This document shows, in pieces, positions 1 through 8,427 of a DNA stretch of 64,000 nt. The position numbers and the translations under genes are program-made. The notes below the pieces were generated by a model that was given only the letters and a program-made list of their open reading frames with translations, was not told where the DNA came from and searched no databases. The DNA is from Lysinibacillus irui (GTDB taxonomy: Bacteria > Bacillota > Bacilli > Bacillales_A > Planococcaceae): contig NZ_CP113528.1 in assembly GCF_028877475.1 (NCBI RefSeq), positions 124,001-188,000 on the forward strand. Reading direction: 5' to 3'. Within the stretch, counting starts at the first letter, position 1. Each line of letters starts with the position of its first letter.

Positions 1-180
1 TTCAGTTTTCACGTTTGTTCTCAAAATATTTATTGCATCATGCGTTGCGGTGGTCATACTCACTTCATGTTTATGGTTTTCTTGCATTGTTTGTTTAGCG
101 TATTGATAGCGATACTCCGTAAATAAAAGAGGAAATGAATAAATGATAACGAACAAAATTATGTAATGAGCTAATTTCAT
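1..180 (-). CDS. N-terminal part of a membrane-anchored protein (pilus operon, truncated by window edge)
   Basis: Open on the minus strand from ATG at 180 to the left edge, giving about 60 residues. It starts MKLAHYIILFVIIYSFPLLF, a hydrophobic N-terminal helix, followed by a polar stretch (EYRYQYAKQTMQENHKHEV). The ATG overlaps the TGA of the upstream gene (ATGA), so it is translationally coupled to the pilus operon. The N-terminal helix plus soluble domain layout matches the neighbouring pilin-like proteins, so another minor pilin or pseudopilin is likely, but no family can be assigned from the part visible. Confidence 0.7.
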   Translation of the reverse strand, partial: MKLAHYIILFVIIYSFPLLFTEYRYQYAKQTMQENHKHEVSMTTATHDAINILRTNVKTE

Positions 181-743
181 TGTTTATCATTCCAATCTTG
201 GTTTTGTACCATGCCTCCATAAGGGAAAGCTATTACAGGGCCATCTGTACCCGCTCCACCTGATAAAAAGTCAAAAAGCATAGTCGATTTAAATTTAGTT
301 TTGTTCTCAACATATACATTAAAAAAGTCACCGTTTTCTAACTTATACATTCGTTTGTCATATGGCACATTCGATTCAAATAGTGTTTTCTTGATTTGGT
401 CCCAATAGATACCAGTGTATTGAACTTTATATTCACCAGTAAAACTATTAGGATTTGCAGGATCACTATAGACAGGTGTATACTGCTTTTTCTCATGTTC
501 TATTTCGATATTGAATAATACTTGGTTTCCTGTATGGAGTGAATTAACAAAGTCCTCATACATAGATGGTGTAATAAATCCCTTTAACCTAACATTATCA
601 ACAAATTTTGTTACTGCATTGGAGGTATTTATATAAGCAAGATCCTCCTCCTTCTTATAGTTTTGATACGTTGAAAAGTAAAACAAAACAACCATAAGAA
701 TGATAGCGAATATCTTAGCAACGGCATTTGGCATTAAAATCAA
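177..743 (-). CDS. Pilin-like / DUF4320-like protein of a Tad-like system
   Basis: 188 residues with an N-terminal hydrophobic helix (about residues 8-26) and a soluble domain. The segment VRLKGFITPSMYEDFVNSL followed by TGN and alternating hydrophobic residues (FNIEIEHEK) resembles the small pilin-like proteins (DUF4320 type) that accompany Tad-like ATPases in Firmicutes. Such proteins are thought to sit in the membrane as minor pilins. It lies in the minus-strand operon 10 bp after the 754-1128 gene and overlaps the next gene by ATGA. The family call is from pattern memory; the membrane topology is seen directly. Confidence 0.65.
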   Translation of the reverse strand: MILMPNAVAKIFAIILMVVLFYFSTYQNYKKEEDLAYINTSNAVTKFVDNVRLKGFITPSMYEDFVNSLHTGNQVLFNIEIEHEKKQYTPVYSDPANPNSFTGEYKVQYTGIYWDQIKKTLFESNVPYDKRMYKLENGDFFNVYVENKTKFKSTMLFDFLSGGAGTDGPVIAFPYGGMVQNQDWNDKQ

Positions 744-753
744 CCTTTCTTCA

Positions 754-1128
754 TTATTTTGAAGTATAAGTTATATAAGCAACTTTTCCTTTAGTGTCAT
801 ATGTAATGGATTGAGAGTATTTAACATACTTTGAGATATGAAACAGCTTGTCCTTTACGTCTTTAGGCGTACTAAAAGTAATACCATTCACCTTTACTGT
901 AATCCCATCAAGATTTAGCTTATATATTGAACTTATAACTTCTGCGCCAGTGAACAAAACCTCTTCAGGGATTTTTGTTTGCACAGAATAAACCGTATCA
1001 ACTGTTCCAGGAGATATTTCAAACTCTTTTTGTATGTTAGTTATAGGACTCAATGCATAAGCCAAAACCATTGCAAATATTAAAGCAGATAGACCATAGT
1101 TTATGGCTGTAGTTACAGTACTGTTCAT
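754..1128 (-). CDS. Small pilin-like membrane-anchored protein
   Basis: 124 residues, one N-terminal transmembrane helix (about residues 9-27), then a small soluble domain. The stretch VLFTGAEVISSIYKL resembles VVSGSQVLTALRRF in the major pilin-like protein encoded just upstream, so the two are probably distant paralogues. There is no Shine-Dalgarno directly before the ATG at 1128: the nearest GGAGG (1170-1174, minus) is on the far side of a strong hairpin (1138-1167). Minor pilin is the best guess. Confidence 0.65.
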   Translation of the reverse strand: MNSTVTTAINYGLSALIFAMVLAYALSPITNIQKEFEISPGTVDTVYSVQTKIPEEVLFTGAEVISSIYKLNLDGITVKVNGITFSTPKDVKDKLFHISKYVKYSQSITYDTKGKVAYITYTSK

Positions 1129-1137
1129 AAATAAGGC

Positions 1138-1167
1138 GGGGGCTTCCGTTGAAGCGGATTGGCCCCC
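1138..1167 (-). promoter_or_regulatory. Hairpin between SD and start codon of the 754-1128 gene
   Basis: On the minus strand GGGGGC pairs with GCCCCC, with an inner TCCG/CGGA stem. No U run follows, so it is not a standard terminator. The only GGAGG (1170-1174) is just upstream of it and the ATG (1128) 9 nt downstream. If the hairpin folds, the SD and ATG come to normal spacing. It may also protect the 3' end of the abundant pilin mRNA. Confidence 0.6.
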
Positions 1168-1191
1168 TTCCTCCTTTCCATTTAAAATGGA

Positions 1192-1665
1192 TTATTGTTT
1201 TTCTTGTACAAATTTAATTGCACGGATAACACCATTTGAGTCACGGTGTACAGATGCAGCAAACATACCTGATGGGTTGATGTACTCAGCGTGAGTAACA
1301 TTTGTTGTTGTAGAAATGTCTGAAGCTGCTCCACCTTTTTCTACTTTGTCTGTTTCAAAACGTGAGTAATACCATTGACCAGTAGCATTTTTACCAGTTT
1401 GTACGTAAAGTGCAATTGTTTCATCTTTAGCTTGAGACTCGAAGCGGCGTAGAGCTGTTAATACTTGAGAACCACTAACCACTGTATTGTCATAAACTAA
1501 GTATTTTTGATCCTGTAATTCTGTAGTGTTTGCCGTAAAATCTGTTGTTACTGATTTGGCTGAGTCTGCTGCAGGCGTAAATACCATAATGGCGATACTA
1601 ACTAATACGATTGCTAGTATAATACCGGCAGCGAATTTGAGTGCGGTTGCTGTAGTTTCTGACAT
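1192..1665 (-). CDS. Probable major pilin-like protein
   Basis: 157 residues. A short polar N-terminus (MSETTATALK) is followed by a helix (about residues 11-31: FAAGIILAIVLVSIAIMV) and a soluble domain rich in Thr, Asn and Ala. This is the class of the small subunit in Tad/type IV-like pili, processed or inserted by the inner-membrane platform. SD AGAGAGG lies upstream of the ATG. It directly follows the TadB/C-like gene in the operon and is followed by a strong hairpin, which in pilus operons often allows higher expression of the major subunit. No prepilin peptidase is in the window. Confidence 0.65.
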   Translation of the reverse strand: MSETTATALKFAAGIILAIVLVSIAIMVFTPAADSAKSVTTDFTANTTELQDQKYLVYDNTVVSGSQVLTALRRFESQAKDETIALYVQTGKNATGQWYYSRFETDKVEKGGAASDISTTTNVTHAEYINPSGMFAASVHRDSNGVIRAIKFVQEKQ

Positions 1666-1724
1666 TGAAATAAAACCTCTCTTTTCCTAATTTTTTATAT
1701 GCTAGTGGCTTAAACCACGAGTAG

Positions 1725-3788
1725 CTAAGTAAACATATTTATCATATTTTTGGATTCATTTACCCCGATGTAAATAATTGGGAATATTAAGTAAATGAAT
1801 GTTAGGCATACTAATGGTCCTAATCCTAAGAACTCCCCTATTTGACTTTTCTTTTCGAGTGATCTCTTTTGATCTTCTCGCCGTTGCTCTAAGTAGAATT
1901 CACGTTCCATTTCAATGTCCGTGAAAGCTTCTTTAATAGATAACCGAATAATCGTCAATCTCAATCTCTCTACTATCTGCTGAAAAGGTTCAAATGTGTT
2001 ATTCTCAGAAAGTTTAACAAGGGCCATTTCTTGACCACTATCAAACTCTTCAATCGCAATAGTGATCGACTTTTTAAATACTAATGAGAAGCGTTGCAGC
2101 CAGTTAAGGATAATAGAAACACTCATTCCTTCGAAATCACGTAATATAGAAATCAATACAAGTAATTGATAGACTTCTCTTTCCATTAATTTCAGACGAG
2201 CTTGTCTTTTAGCTATTAGAATTTGAACTGGTATGAGATAACTCGTGAAAGCTATTACTATAGCTATTAACACTTCCCACCATTGAAGAAATGAATTTGA
2301 AATAGTTATCCACTTTCCAGTGATACGCTTATAAGCATTCGTTACCTCTAAATCTCTTGAATCTAAATTAAGTTGATCAGCAATCATTTCTCTTAATTCT
2401 TCATCCGTAGGCAATTTCTTCATCTCTTTCAAATCTTCAATTACGCTTTTATCGAATTCATTCATTTCCGCTATTCCTTGCAATTCTTTTTCAGTTAATT
2501 GCGATGTGAATATGGATTGAGTAGCAACTTGATTTAACACGGTGTTGGCTTCACGCACGTGAGCTAGTGTAAATGCTGATACCAAGACAATGAATACTGC
2601 TAGACAAGATAAAACCTGTTGTAAAGTTAACTCTTTAACTTCTAAGTTTTCATTGGCCTCCTTAATAAGTTGCTGGCGTTCATGATATTTCTTTGTAAAT
2701 TCTTGTGGCGATAACGCCTTACAAAACTTTTCTAAAAGAGGGATCTTTTTAAATAACCATCTTTCCCATCTAATTCTTTTTGGCTTAAATTCCGTTGAAT
2801 TGTCATTGATTTCCCGCATTTTTCTAACGATTAAGTAACAAGCAACACTTATGGCGTATACCGCTATTTCAGCTAGAAATCCTATTCGTGAACCGTAAAA
2901 TGATTCAGTTGTTGGAAATTGAGAGATAGACCAATGTTTTGTTGGTAAGGCTAAGAAAATAGGAATTAACGCTAATGCACTGATACTACGAAGGGCATAG
3001 GACAATTTCGAGCGATATAATATCTCATCGTTCAGCTCTTTATTAATGGAGGTTACACCTCTAACAAACGAGCTTCCTTTTTCCTCATCAAAATTGTCGC
3101 CTCGATCTTTAACTAAAACTGCTAAACTAGCAAAAACACGTAAATAACGAGATGGTGCAACTTCTTCATAAGCAGCCAATTCCTTTTCTGAATGAAGTGC
3201 ATTCAGAATTTTATTAATACGCTCAGCGTGTACTTTCATTTCTGGTCCAGCGTACTGTATTGAATCAAATACTGCTTCATCAACCGACTTTGTTTGTTGA
3301 TAATTAAAAGTTACTCTTGTGATGAAATTTTTGAGTTGTTTCAACAATCGGTTTTCGACTCTATAAACAAAGAAGTCTATTAAAATCCCAGAAAGCAATA
3401 ATATTCCTAAAAGAATCCAGAATATCACTAACCAAGAAGGTCGGATAATGACTAAAAACAGACATCCAACACTAAATAGTGCAATTATGGAGAATATAAT
3501 CTTCATGACTTCACGGCGAAGTGTATATTCGTCATAAACAGATAAAGTTTCTAGTTTTTTACGTACTTTTATAAGAACCGTTCGTAGAATGGGAATTCTT
3601 AAAATTACGTTGTATCCCTTTTGTGTATACTTATTTAATATCCGCGGGAATGGTAGACCTTTCCCAGCACCAATAGTCTCTTGTCTTTTACGCTTTGCCC
3701 GAGAATACTTATAATATTGGTTGACTACATACAGGATAGTAATGATTAATGCAACCACTATGATGTATTGAGCAAGCATATTCATCAT
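1725..3788 (-). CDS. Fused TadB/TadC-like pilus platform membrane protein
   Basis: 687 residues containing two T2SSF/GspF-like halves. The first half has N-terminal helices (about 1-25, 95-150), a cytoplasmic helical domain (ENRLLKQLKNFITRVTFNYQQ onward) and a helix pair near 265-315. The second half (about 395-687) repeats this layout with helices near 395, 505 and 655. TadB and TadC are normally separate proteins of about 300 residues; one chain of this length with both halves suggests a fusion. It would form the inner-membrane platform on which the adjacent ATPase acts. SD GGGGGAG precedes the ATG pair. Confidence 0.75.
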   Translation of the reverse strand: MMNMLAQYIIVVALIITILYVVNQYYKYSRAKRKRQETIGAGKGLPFPRILNKYTQKGYNVILRIPILRTVLIKVRKKLETLSVYDEYTLRREVMKIIFSIIALFSVGCLFLVIIRPSWLVIFWILLGILLLSGILIDFFVYRVENRLLKQLKNFITRVTFNYQQTKSVDEAVFDSIQYAGPEMKVHAERINKILNALHSEKELAAYEEVAPSRYLRVFASLAVLVKDRGDNFDEEKGSSFVRGVTSINKELNDEILYRSKLSYALRSISALALIPIFLALPTKHWSISQFPTTESFYGSRIGFLAEIAVYAISVACYLIVRKMREINDNSTEFKPKRIRWERWLFKKIPLLEKFCKALSPQEFTKKYHERQQLIKEANENLEVKELTLQQVLSCLAVFIVLVSAFTLAHVREANTVLNQVATQSIFTSQLTEKELQGIAEMNEFDKSVIEDLKEMKKLPTDEELREMIADQLNLDSRDLEVTNAYKRITGKWITISNSFLQWWEVLIAIVIAFTSYLIPVQILIAKRQARLKLMEREVYQLLVLISILRDFEGMSVSIILNWLQRFSLVFKKSITIAIEEFDSGQEMALVKLSENNTFEPFQQIVERLRLTIIRLSIKEAFTDIEMEREFYLEQRREDQKRSLEKKSQIGEFLGLGPLVCLTFIYLIFPIIYIGVNESKNMINMFT

Positions 3789-5729
3789 TTACTCCCCCCA
3801 ATATTCTCGAATAAATGCATCAAACTGTTCGCGTTCTTCTAAAGAAAGCTCAAGTTTAATTTCTTTTATTCGTTCATCTGAAATGCGATTTACAGCTACA
3901 TACTGGCCGTCCCGATACTCCAAGATTGTATTTTCAATAAATTGCTTAGTTTGTGTTCTTTGGTGGAAGAAGTTAGCCATTAAGTTGATTAACAACTCTG
4001 TCTTCGATTCCTTATCTTTAGAGTTGTTTAATTCTTCAAAAGAAGATTTTTCATCTTGATAAGTAATTGGTACACATTCAGTAATTCTTTCTGCAAATCG
4101 TTCACCTGTTGCTTTGTCCTGCCTCATGTGAACATTAAACTCAAGGACGCTCACAACCTGTTGCTCAGCAATTTTTTCATCACTGAAGATATCCGTTTTT
4201 AGCAAAGAATTACGTAAAGAAAATACTAAGTCTGTCAAGGTTTTACCGTGGTGAGAAAACCATATACAGCGTGAACCAACTTGTCCTAATTGAACCATCC
4301 AAGCTGCTACTGGGTCAGTTGCAACTTCCCCCAAGATTGTCATATCACCATCAGTCTTCTTTGCTAAATCCAAAGCATCCTGACCACTATAAGTTTCCGT
4401 CTCCTGGAATGATAAGATATTGTGTTTTGGATACTGATTTCGTAAATTAAGCTCGAATTTTGTTTCTTGTACACGGATATTTAAGGTTTTGCTTAAAAAG
4501 TCAAACAATGCCATGATAAGTGTCGTTTTCCCACTACCTTGTTGGCCTGTTATTGCTAACGATCTGTTCGATTTGGCTAAGAATCCGAGCGTAGCAATAA
4601 GCAATTCACTATTCTTTTGTTTAAATAGCTCTCCAACTGAAATCTTCTTTGCATTGAATTTTTTCCTAATGAAGTATGCCCATGACTCGGTAAGTTTTGG
4701 ACGCATTACTGTTACCCTCGAACCATCTGCCATTTCATTAATAATGGCTGGTCTTGTTTCTGATAGCTGTCCAGGATAACCATACTTATAAACATTATTT
4801 GTTACACGAATAAGTTCAGCTTCATGTTCAAATGAAAGGAATGATAAGTGTATTGTTTTACCTTTGTACATGATCCAAGCACTATTTAAGAATGTAAACT
4901 CGTCTTGATTCTGGCTCATCACATGCTCAGCAAATACCTCATCAATCTCAGTTCCATCTGCATTATCAAAATAGTAAGGGTCCTCAATATCCATAAGATT
5001 AGTTAATCGCTCTGGTAACCCTGAAACGCCTCCTGATGTTCCATCAATATTCATGTCACGAATTTCATCAATTATTCCGAACCCTTTAAAATGCGAGTAG
5101 ATTCTTTGTGATAACACATGCAATTTATCAGATAGTTTTAATGGATAATTTAGCACCACTTGATCATAAATGTTATCAATCTCTTCTGCTAAAACACGTA
5201 ATCCACCATCTTCTTTAGGTTCATCTAATTTAAATGTTTCAATTAGCCATCCTAATGCGTTATATTTCTTCGTTTTGAATGCTACATATAATGCTGTATC
5301 AAATTTATCGCGTGCCGTCATTTTTGAGGGAACATTAAAAGGAATTGCATAATTGATTGTTGTTTCATTAATTTTCTTGTCTTTTTTAAGCGAATCATAA
5401 ATATAAGCACGTACTAGTTTTTTTGCTGCAAGATTACCAGTATTACAGGTTTTGAGTGCCTCTTTTAGTTCATTTCTTCGTCTTTTCTTCCGATTAAAAG
5501 ATTCTTCAGTCAGACCCTCTTCATAAAGATTACCTGTTGTATTAGCTATCATTACCTCACTTATGTAATCTTGTAGTGCAGCAACGGTATACTCTTCTTT
5601 ATTGATGTCGCTTTTTTTTAACTCTAAGCTTTTACTTTCTTTTTTAGCTTGAGCTAGCTTCATTAGTATTAGAAAGAGTATTAATGAAAGGATTCCGATA
5701 ATGATAAGAAGATTTAGTGAATAAGTCAT
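3789..5729 (-). CDS. TadA/CpaF-like secretion ATPase with N-terminal membrane anchor
   Basis: 646 residues. Walker A GQQGSGKTT is at about 394-402 and a Walker B-like ILGEVATD near 460, both as in CpaF/TadA/VirB11 ATPases that energise pilus assembly. The core is preceded by an N-terminal domain of about 250 residues that includes a transmembrane helix (residues 6-24), which is unusual for TadA proteins, normally soluble. The start overlaps the end of the upstream gene (ATGA) and the stop abuts the platform gene, so ATPase and platform are co-translated. Hydrolysis of ATP drives pilin polymerisation at the membrane. Confidence 0.85.
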   Translation of the reverse strand: MTYSLNLLIIIGILSLILFLILMKLAQAKKESKSLELKKSDINKEEYTVAALQDYISEVMIANTTGNLYEEGLTEESFNRKKRRRNELKEALKTCNTGNLAAKKLVRAYIYDSLKKDKKINETTINYAIPFNVPSKMTARDKFDTALYVAFKTKKYNALGWLIETFKLDEPKEDGGLRVLAEEIDNIYDQVVLNYPLKLSDKLHVLSQRIYSHFKGFGIIDEIRDMNIDGTSGGVSGLPERLTNLMDIEDPYYFDNADGTEIDEVFAEHVMSQNQDEFTFLNSAWIMYKGKTIHLSFLSFEHEAELIRVTNNVYKYGYPGQLSETRPAIINEMADGSRVTVMRPKLTESWAYFIRKKFNAKKISVGELFKQKNSELLIATLGFLAKSNRSLAITGQQGSGKTTLIMALFDFLSKTLNIRVQETKFELNLRNQYPKHNILSFQETETYSGQDALDLAKKTDGDMTILGEVATDPVAAWMVQLGQVGSRCIWFSHHGKTLTDLVFSLRNSLLKTDIFSDEKIAEQQVVSVLEFNVHMRQDKATGERFAERITECVPITYQDEKSSFEELNNSKDKESKTELLINLMANFFHQRTQTKQFIENTILEYRDGQYVAVNRISDERIKEIKLELSLEEREQFDAFIREYWGE

Positions 5730-6532
5730 TCATCTTCCTCCTCTAATTCTTCCAAATCAAGTTTTTTCAAGATGTACTTATTTACTGTTTCTAACGAATT
5801 AATAAGGTCTTGCATGTCGGACCCTTTACTTGAGTGGACTACCCTGTAAAAAAGCTCTGTGAACTCAAATTTGTTTGCGGAATCTTTAAATTTGCTGGAG
5901 TAATTTATCGCAAACACTGGATGATTCTTACCATACTTACTTTTTATTTTTTGAATCCCTGGTTTGACATTCTGATCATACTGGCTTATTAAAACAATAA
6001 ATTCTTTGTCCTTTAATTCTTCCGGGAATCCTTCTCCAGAAAAGAACTGATCTAATACAAAACGGTTTTGAGGCAAATTTACCATTACTAAATCTGCTTT
6101 CTTTAATAACCTTTTTGAAGTAGAACTACGTGTTCCCGAATGTGCGTCAATCCATACGATGTCATAGGCACTTTCAGCAACCTTTAACAGTATTTCTAAA
6201 AGATGTGGCGTCTCTAATGATTGATTTTGAGTACCACCAAGTAAGTCCAATCGATTTTTATAAACTGTTTCAGTATAATCCCTTACTGCATCCGGCTTTA
6301 GTAAACTACTATGTGCAAGTCGTTCTAATGCCTCAATTCCACTGTCAAACCCTCTTGATTCTGTCATCTCTTTTTTGAATAAAGATTCTAAGGAAGAATA
6401 GGTTAACTGTGTATGTGTAATCAATGATTGATGATTGTAAATTAACGCAAAGTGTGCAGCTAATGCAGCAACATTTGATGTAGTGGCTGCTTGGCCATGT
6501 ACTGGTGACCAGCTTACTATTGTCTTGCCCAT
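5726..6532 (-). CDS. MinD/ParA-like protein with degenerate Walker A (TadZ/CpaE-like)
   Basis: 268 residues. It starts MGKTIVSWSPVHGQAATTSN: the fold position of a deviant Walker A is kept (VHGQAATTSN) but the catalytic lysine is missing. A later IVWIDAHSG matches the switch II/Walker B position of MinD proteins. In Tad systems such proteins place the pilus machine at a cell site. It is the second of three MinD-like proteins in the operon. SD GGAGGGTGATC lies 11 nt before the ATG. Localisation factor is inferred from context. Confidence 0.7.
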   Translation of the reverse strand: MGKTIVSWSPVHGQAATTSNVAALAAHFALIYNHQSLITHTQLTYSSLESLFKKEMTESRGFDSGIEALERLAHSSLLKPDAVRDYTETVYKNRLDLLGGTQNQSLETPHLLEILLKVAESAYDIVWIDAHSGTRSSTSKRLLKKADLVMVNLPQNRFVLDQFFSGEGFPEELKDKEFIVLISQYDQNVKPGIQKIKSKYGKNHPVFAINYSSKFKDSANKFEFTELFYRVVHSSKGSDMQDLINSLETVNKYILKKLDLEELEEEDE

Positions 6533-6539
6533 ATGATGA

Positions 6540-7424
6540 TCACCCTCCTACTACTTCTTTTGTCTTTTTATTGCTAGTCATCTTATCATCAGGTTTATTT
6601 GAATCTGTTGTACTTTGATTTGTTTTGTTTAGAACTAATAAAGTTGCCTGCTCATCAGGTTTTATATCTTCCTCATGATTACTCAAATTGCTTTCGTTAT
6701 TAGTCTTATTCTTTGATTTGAAGCGGCCAAATAAGAAATTGAATGGACCTCTCCGAGTATTTGCTTCGAAATCTTTTATCCCTAAATCAAACATTTCAGT
6801 CACAATGGATTTTAATAGTCTCCTATAATCCTTTGGTAGTTTGTTATAAGGAATAAGACCCTCATGTTGCATAAAATTACGTAATTTGTGTTCTAAATCG
6901 TCGTATTCTAAAGGATCATCGATTAGCTTGAATTCCAACCTGTTGTTAATTAATAAATCTAAATAATCATTTGGTATTTTATGAGCTGATTCGAAATGTA
7001 CACGTTTAAGTACTGTATTGCCAGTTGAATCTACATAATCATTTAGGATGTCGATATCTTGGGTAATAGTAAAACGAGTATTATCACTTACATAAAGGAC
7101 CTCATGAAATTTTGGCCAATCGTTAAGGATAGTGCTACTGTCATTTGCATCCACAATAATGACATCATAGTTTTCCAACGTTTCATTTGCGTTGTTAAGT
7201 TTTGTCATTAAATCTTGCAATGATTTTGTATTAATAAGAAGATCCACATCTTGAAATTCATACAATTCTTCATTTCCTTCCAAATGAATATATGAATGTT
7301 GATATTCGAGGTTATTTGTAGAATCAACGATTAATACTCGTTCTCCTAAGCCAGCAATAGTATGTCCGAGATAAATAGCAAAATCTGCTTTACTTCTTGA
7401 ACCCAGTAGTTGAACTAGTTTCAT
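6540..7424 (-). CDS. Second degenerate MinD/ParA-like protein of the pilus operon
   Basis: 294 residues. The N-terminus MKLVQLLGSRSKADFAIYLG followed by VLIVDST and later DVIIVDAND follows the beta-loop-helix order of MinD/ParA proteins, but GSRSKAD replaces the P-loop, so nucleotide hydrolysis is doubtful. The C-terminal 60 residues are polar and low-complexity. The ATG overlaps the TAA of the upstream SAF gene (TAATG). It likely acts with the other MinD-like proteins in positioning or assembling the Tad-like apparatus. Confidence 0.6.
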   Translation of the reverse strand: MKLVQLLGSRSKADFAIYLGHTIAGLGERVLIVDSTNNLEYQHSYIHLEGNEELYEFQDVDLLINTKSLQDLMTKLNNANETLENYDVIIVDANDSSTILNDWPKFHEVLYVSDNTRFTITQDIDILNDYVDSTGNTVLKRVHFESAHKIPNDYLDLLINNRLEFKLIDDPLEYDDLEHKLRNFMQHEGLIPYNKLPKDYRRLLKSIVTEMFDLGIKDFEANTRRGPFNFLFGRFKSKNKTNNESNLSNHEEDIKPDEQATLLVLNKTNQSTTDSNKPDDKMTSNKKTKEVVGG

Positions 7425-8383
7425 TACTCACTTTCGCCTCCTATCAAAGCTTGCTGTTGTTGAGCTTGTTCATTCATAGCATTTAATCGCTCTTCTTCAG
7501 CTGCTTTAGCATTTTCATCTGAGACTTTGGATTGTACTTGTTGATCACCATCTTGAATTTTCGATCTTTGTTCTTCACTTAACTCACGAAGATTGTTATC
7601 AAGACGGCCACGATTTAATTTCTCTAGTTCCATTTCATAAAGATTTACAACGTTTGGCGACTCTTTAATTAATTCTTGTACATTCGGCTTAATTGGATAT
7701 GTCATTGTTGATTTTTCTTGCATGTGCTCATCTACATATGGAATTGCATAGATTTTGGCACCCTCTAAATATGCATCAACAATGGCTGAACTAATCGTTA
7801 ACAATTCGGATTCACCAATATCAAACCATACAGTTATACCAGATAGCTTTTTGATATGTTTTTTGGTTAGAACTACATAATCATCCCCGGTTGGGAATTT
7901 GATACGAATATCAACATAACTATCTGTAGAGATATTTGATGGAAGTTCGATGAAACTGTATTCAGCTTCACGAATGTCATTCGTGATATTTACTGTGTTG
8001 TATACCATTGACTTAACAAGTACAGCCCTTGATTTCATATCAGTTTTTGCATACAGAACAAACTTGTCATCCTTTTTTAAATCACTTGGTCTTACAATAT
8101 CAACTGCACTTGCTGCTTCAGGTACAGAAACTGACGTCAGCATTTCGGGTGTAATTACATCCCCCTTCTTGACATCATTTTTCAGTGCATAAGCTGTGAA
8201 GTTCTGAGCTGCAGTTGTTTCTAAGATTTCAATCTGCTTCTCATATTTATCAATTAACTTCAATTCATTCTCTTGGACTTTTGTGTGCCAATAATAAACA
8301 CCGCCACTATAAATGCCTGTTGCCAACATAAATCCAGCTGTGCCAACTAGTATTAATTTCTTTGTCTTTAGTCGAATTCCCAA
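7424..8383 (-). CDS. SAF-domain CpaB/RcpC-like pilus assembly protein
   Basis: 319 residues with an N-terminal transmembrane helix (about 10-30) and a SAF-like domain (about 58-200, AYALKNDVKKGDVITPEML typical of CpaB). CpaB/RcpC proteins sit on the outer face of the membrane in Tad systems. The tail is coiled and Gln/Glu rich (about 270-319). The start is TTG at 8383 behind AGGGGG, a tight spacing, so the exact start is less sure. It lies between the CpaE-like gene and the MinD-like genes. Confidence 0.75.
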   Translation of the reverse strand: MGIRLKTKKLILVGTAGFMLATGIYSGGVYYWHTKVQENELKLIDKYEKQIEILETTAAQNFTAYALKNDVKKGDVITPEMLTSVSVPEAASAVDIVRPSDLKKDDKFVLYAKTDMKSRAVLVKSMVYNTVNITNDIREAEYSFIELPSNISTDSYVDIRIKFPTGDDYVVLTKKHIKKLSGITVWFDIGESELLTISSAIVDAYLEGAKIYAIPYVDEHMQEKSTMTYPIKPNVQELIKESPNVVNLYEMELEKLNRGRLDNNLRELSEEQRSKIQDGDQQVQSKVSDENAKAAEEERLNAMNEQAQQQQALIGGESE

Positions 8384-8427
8384 ATTCCCCCTATTCGATT
8401 AACGAACAGGATTCACCACCTTTTTTA

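Noticed and set aside
1103-1294. 63-codon plus-strand frame in the pilin region
   Set aside because: Overlaps two convincing minus-strand pilin-like genes and the hairpin; no SD.
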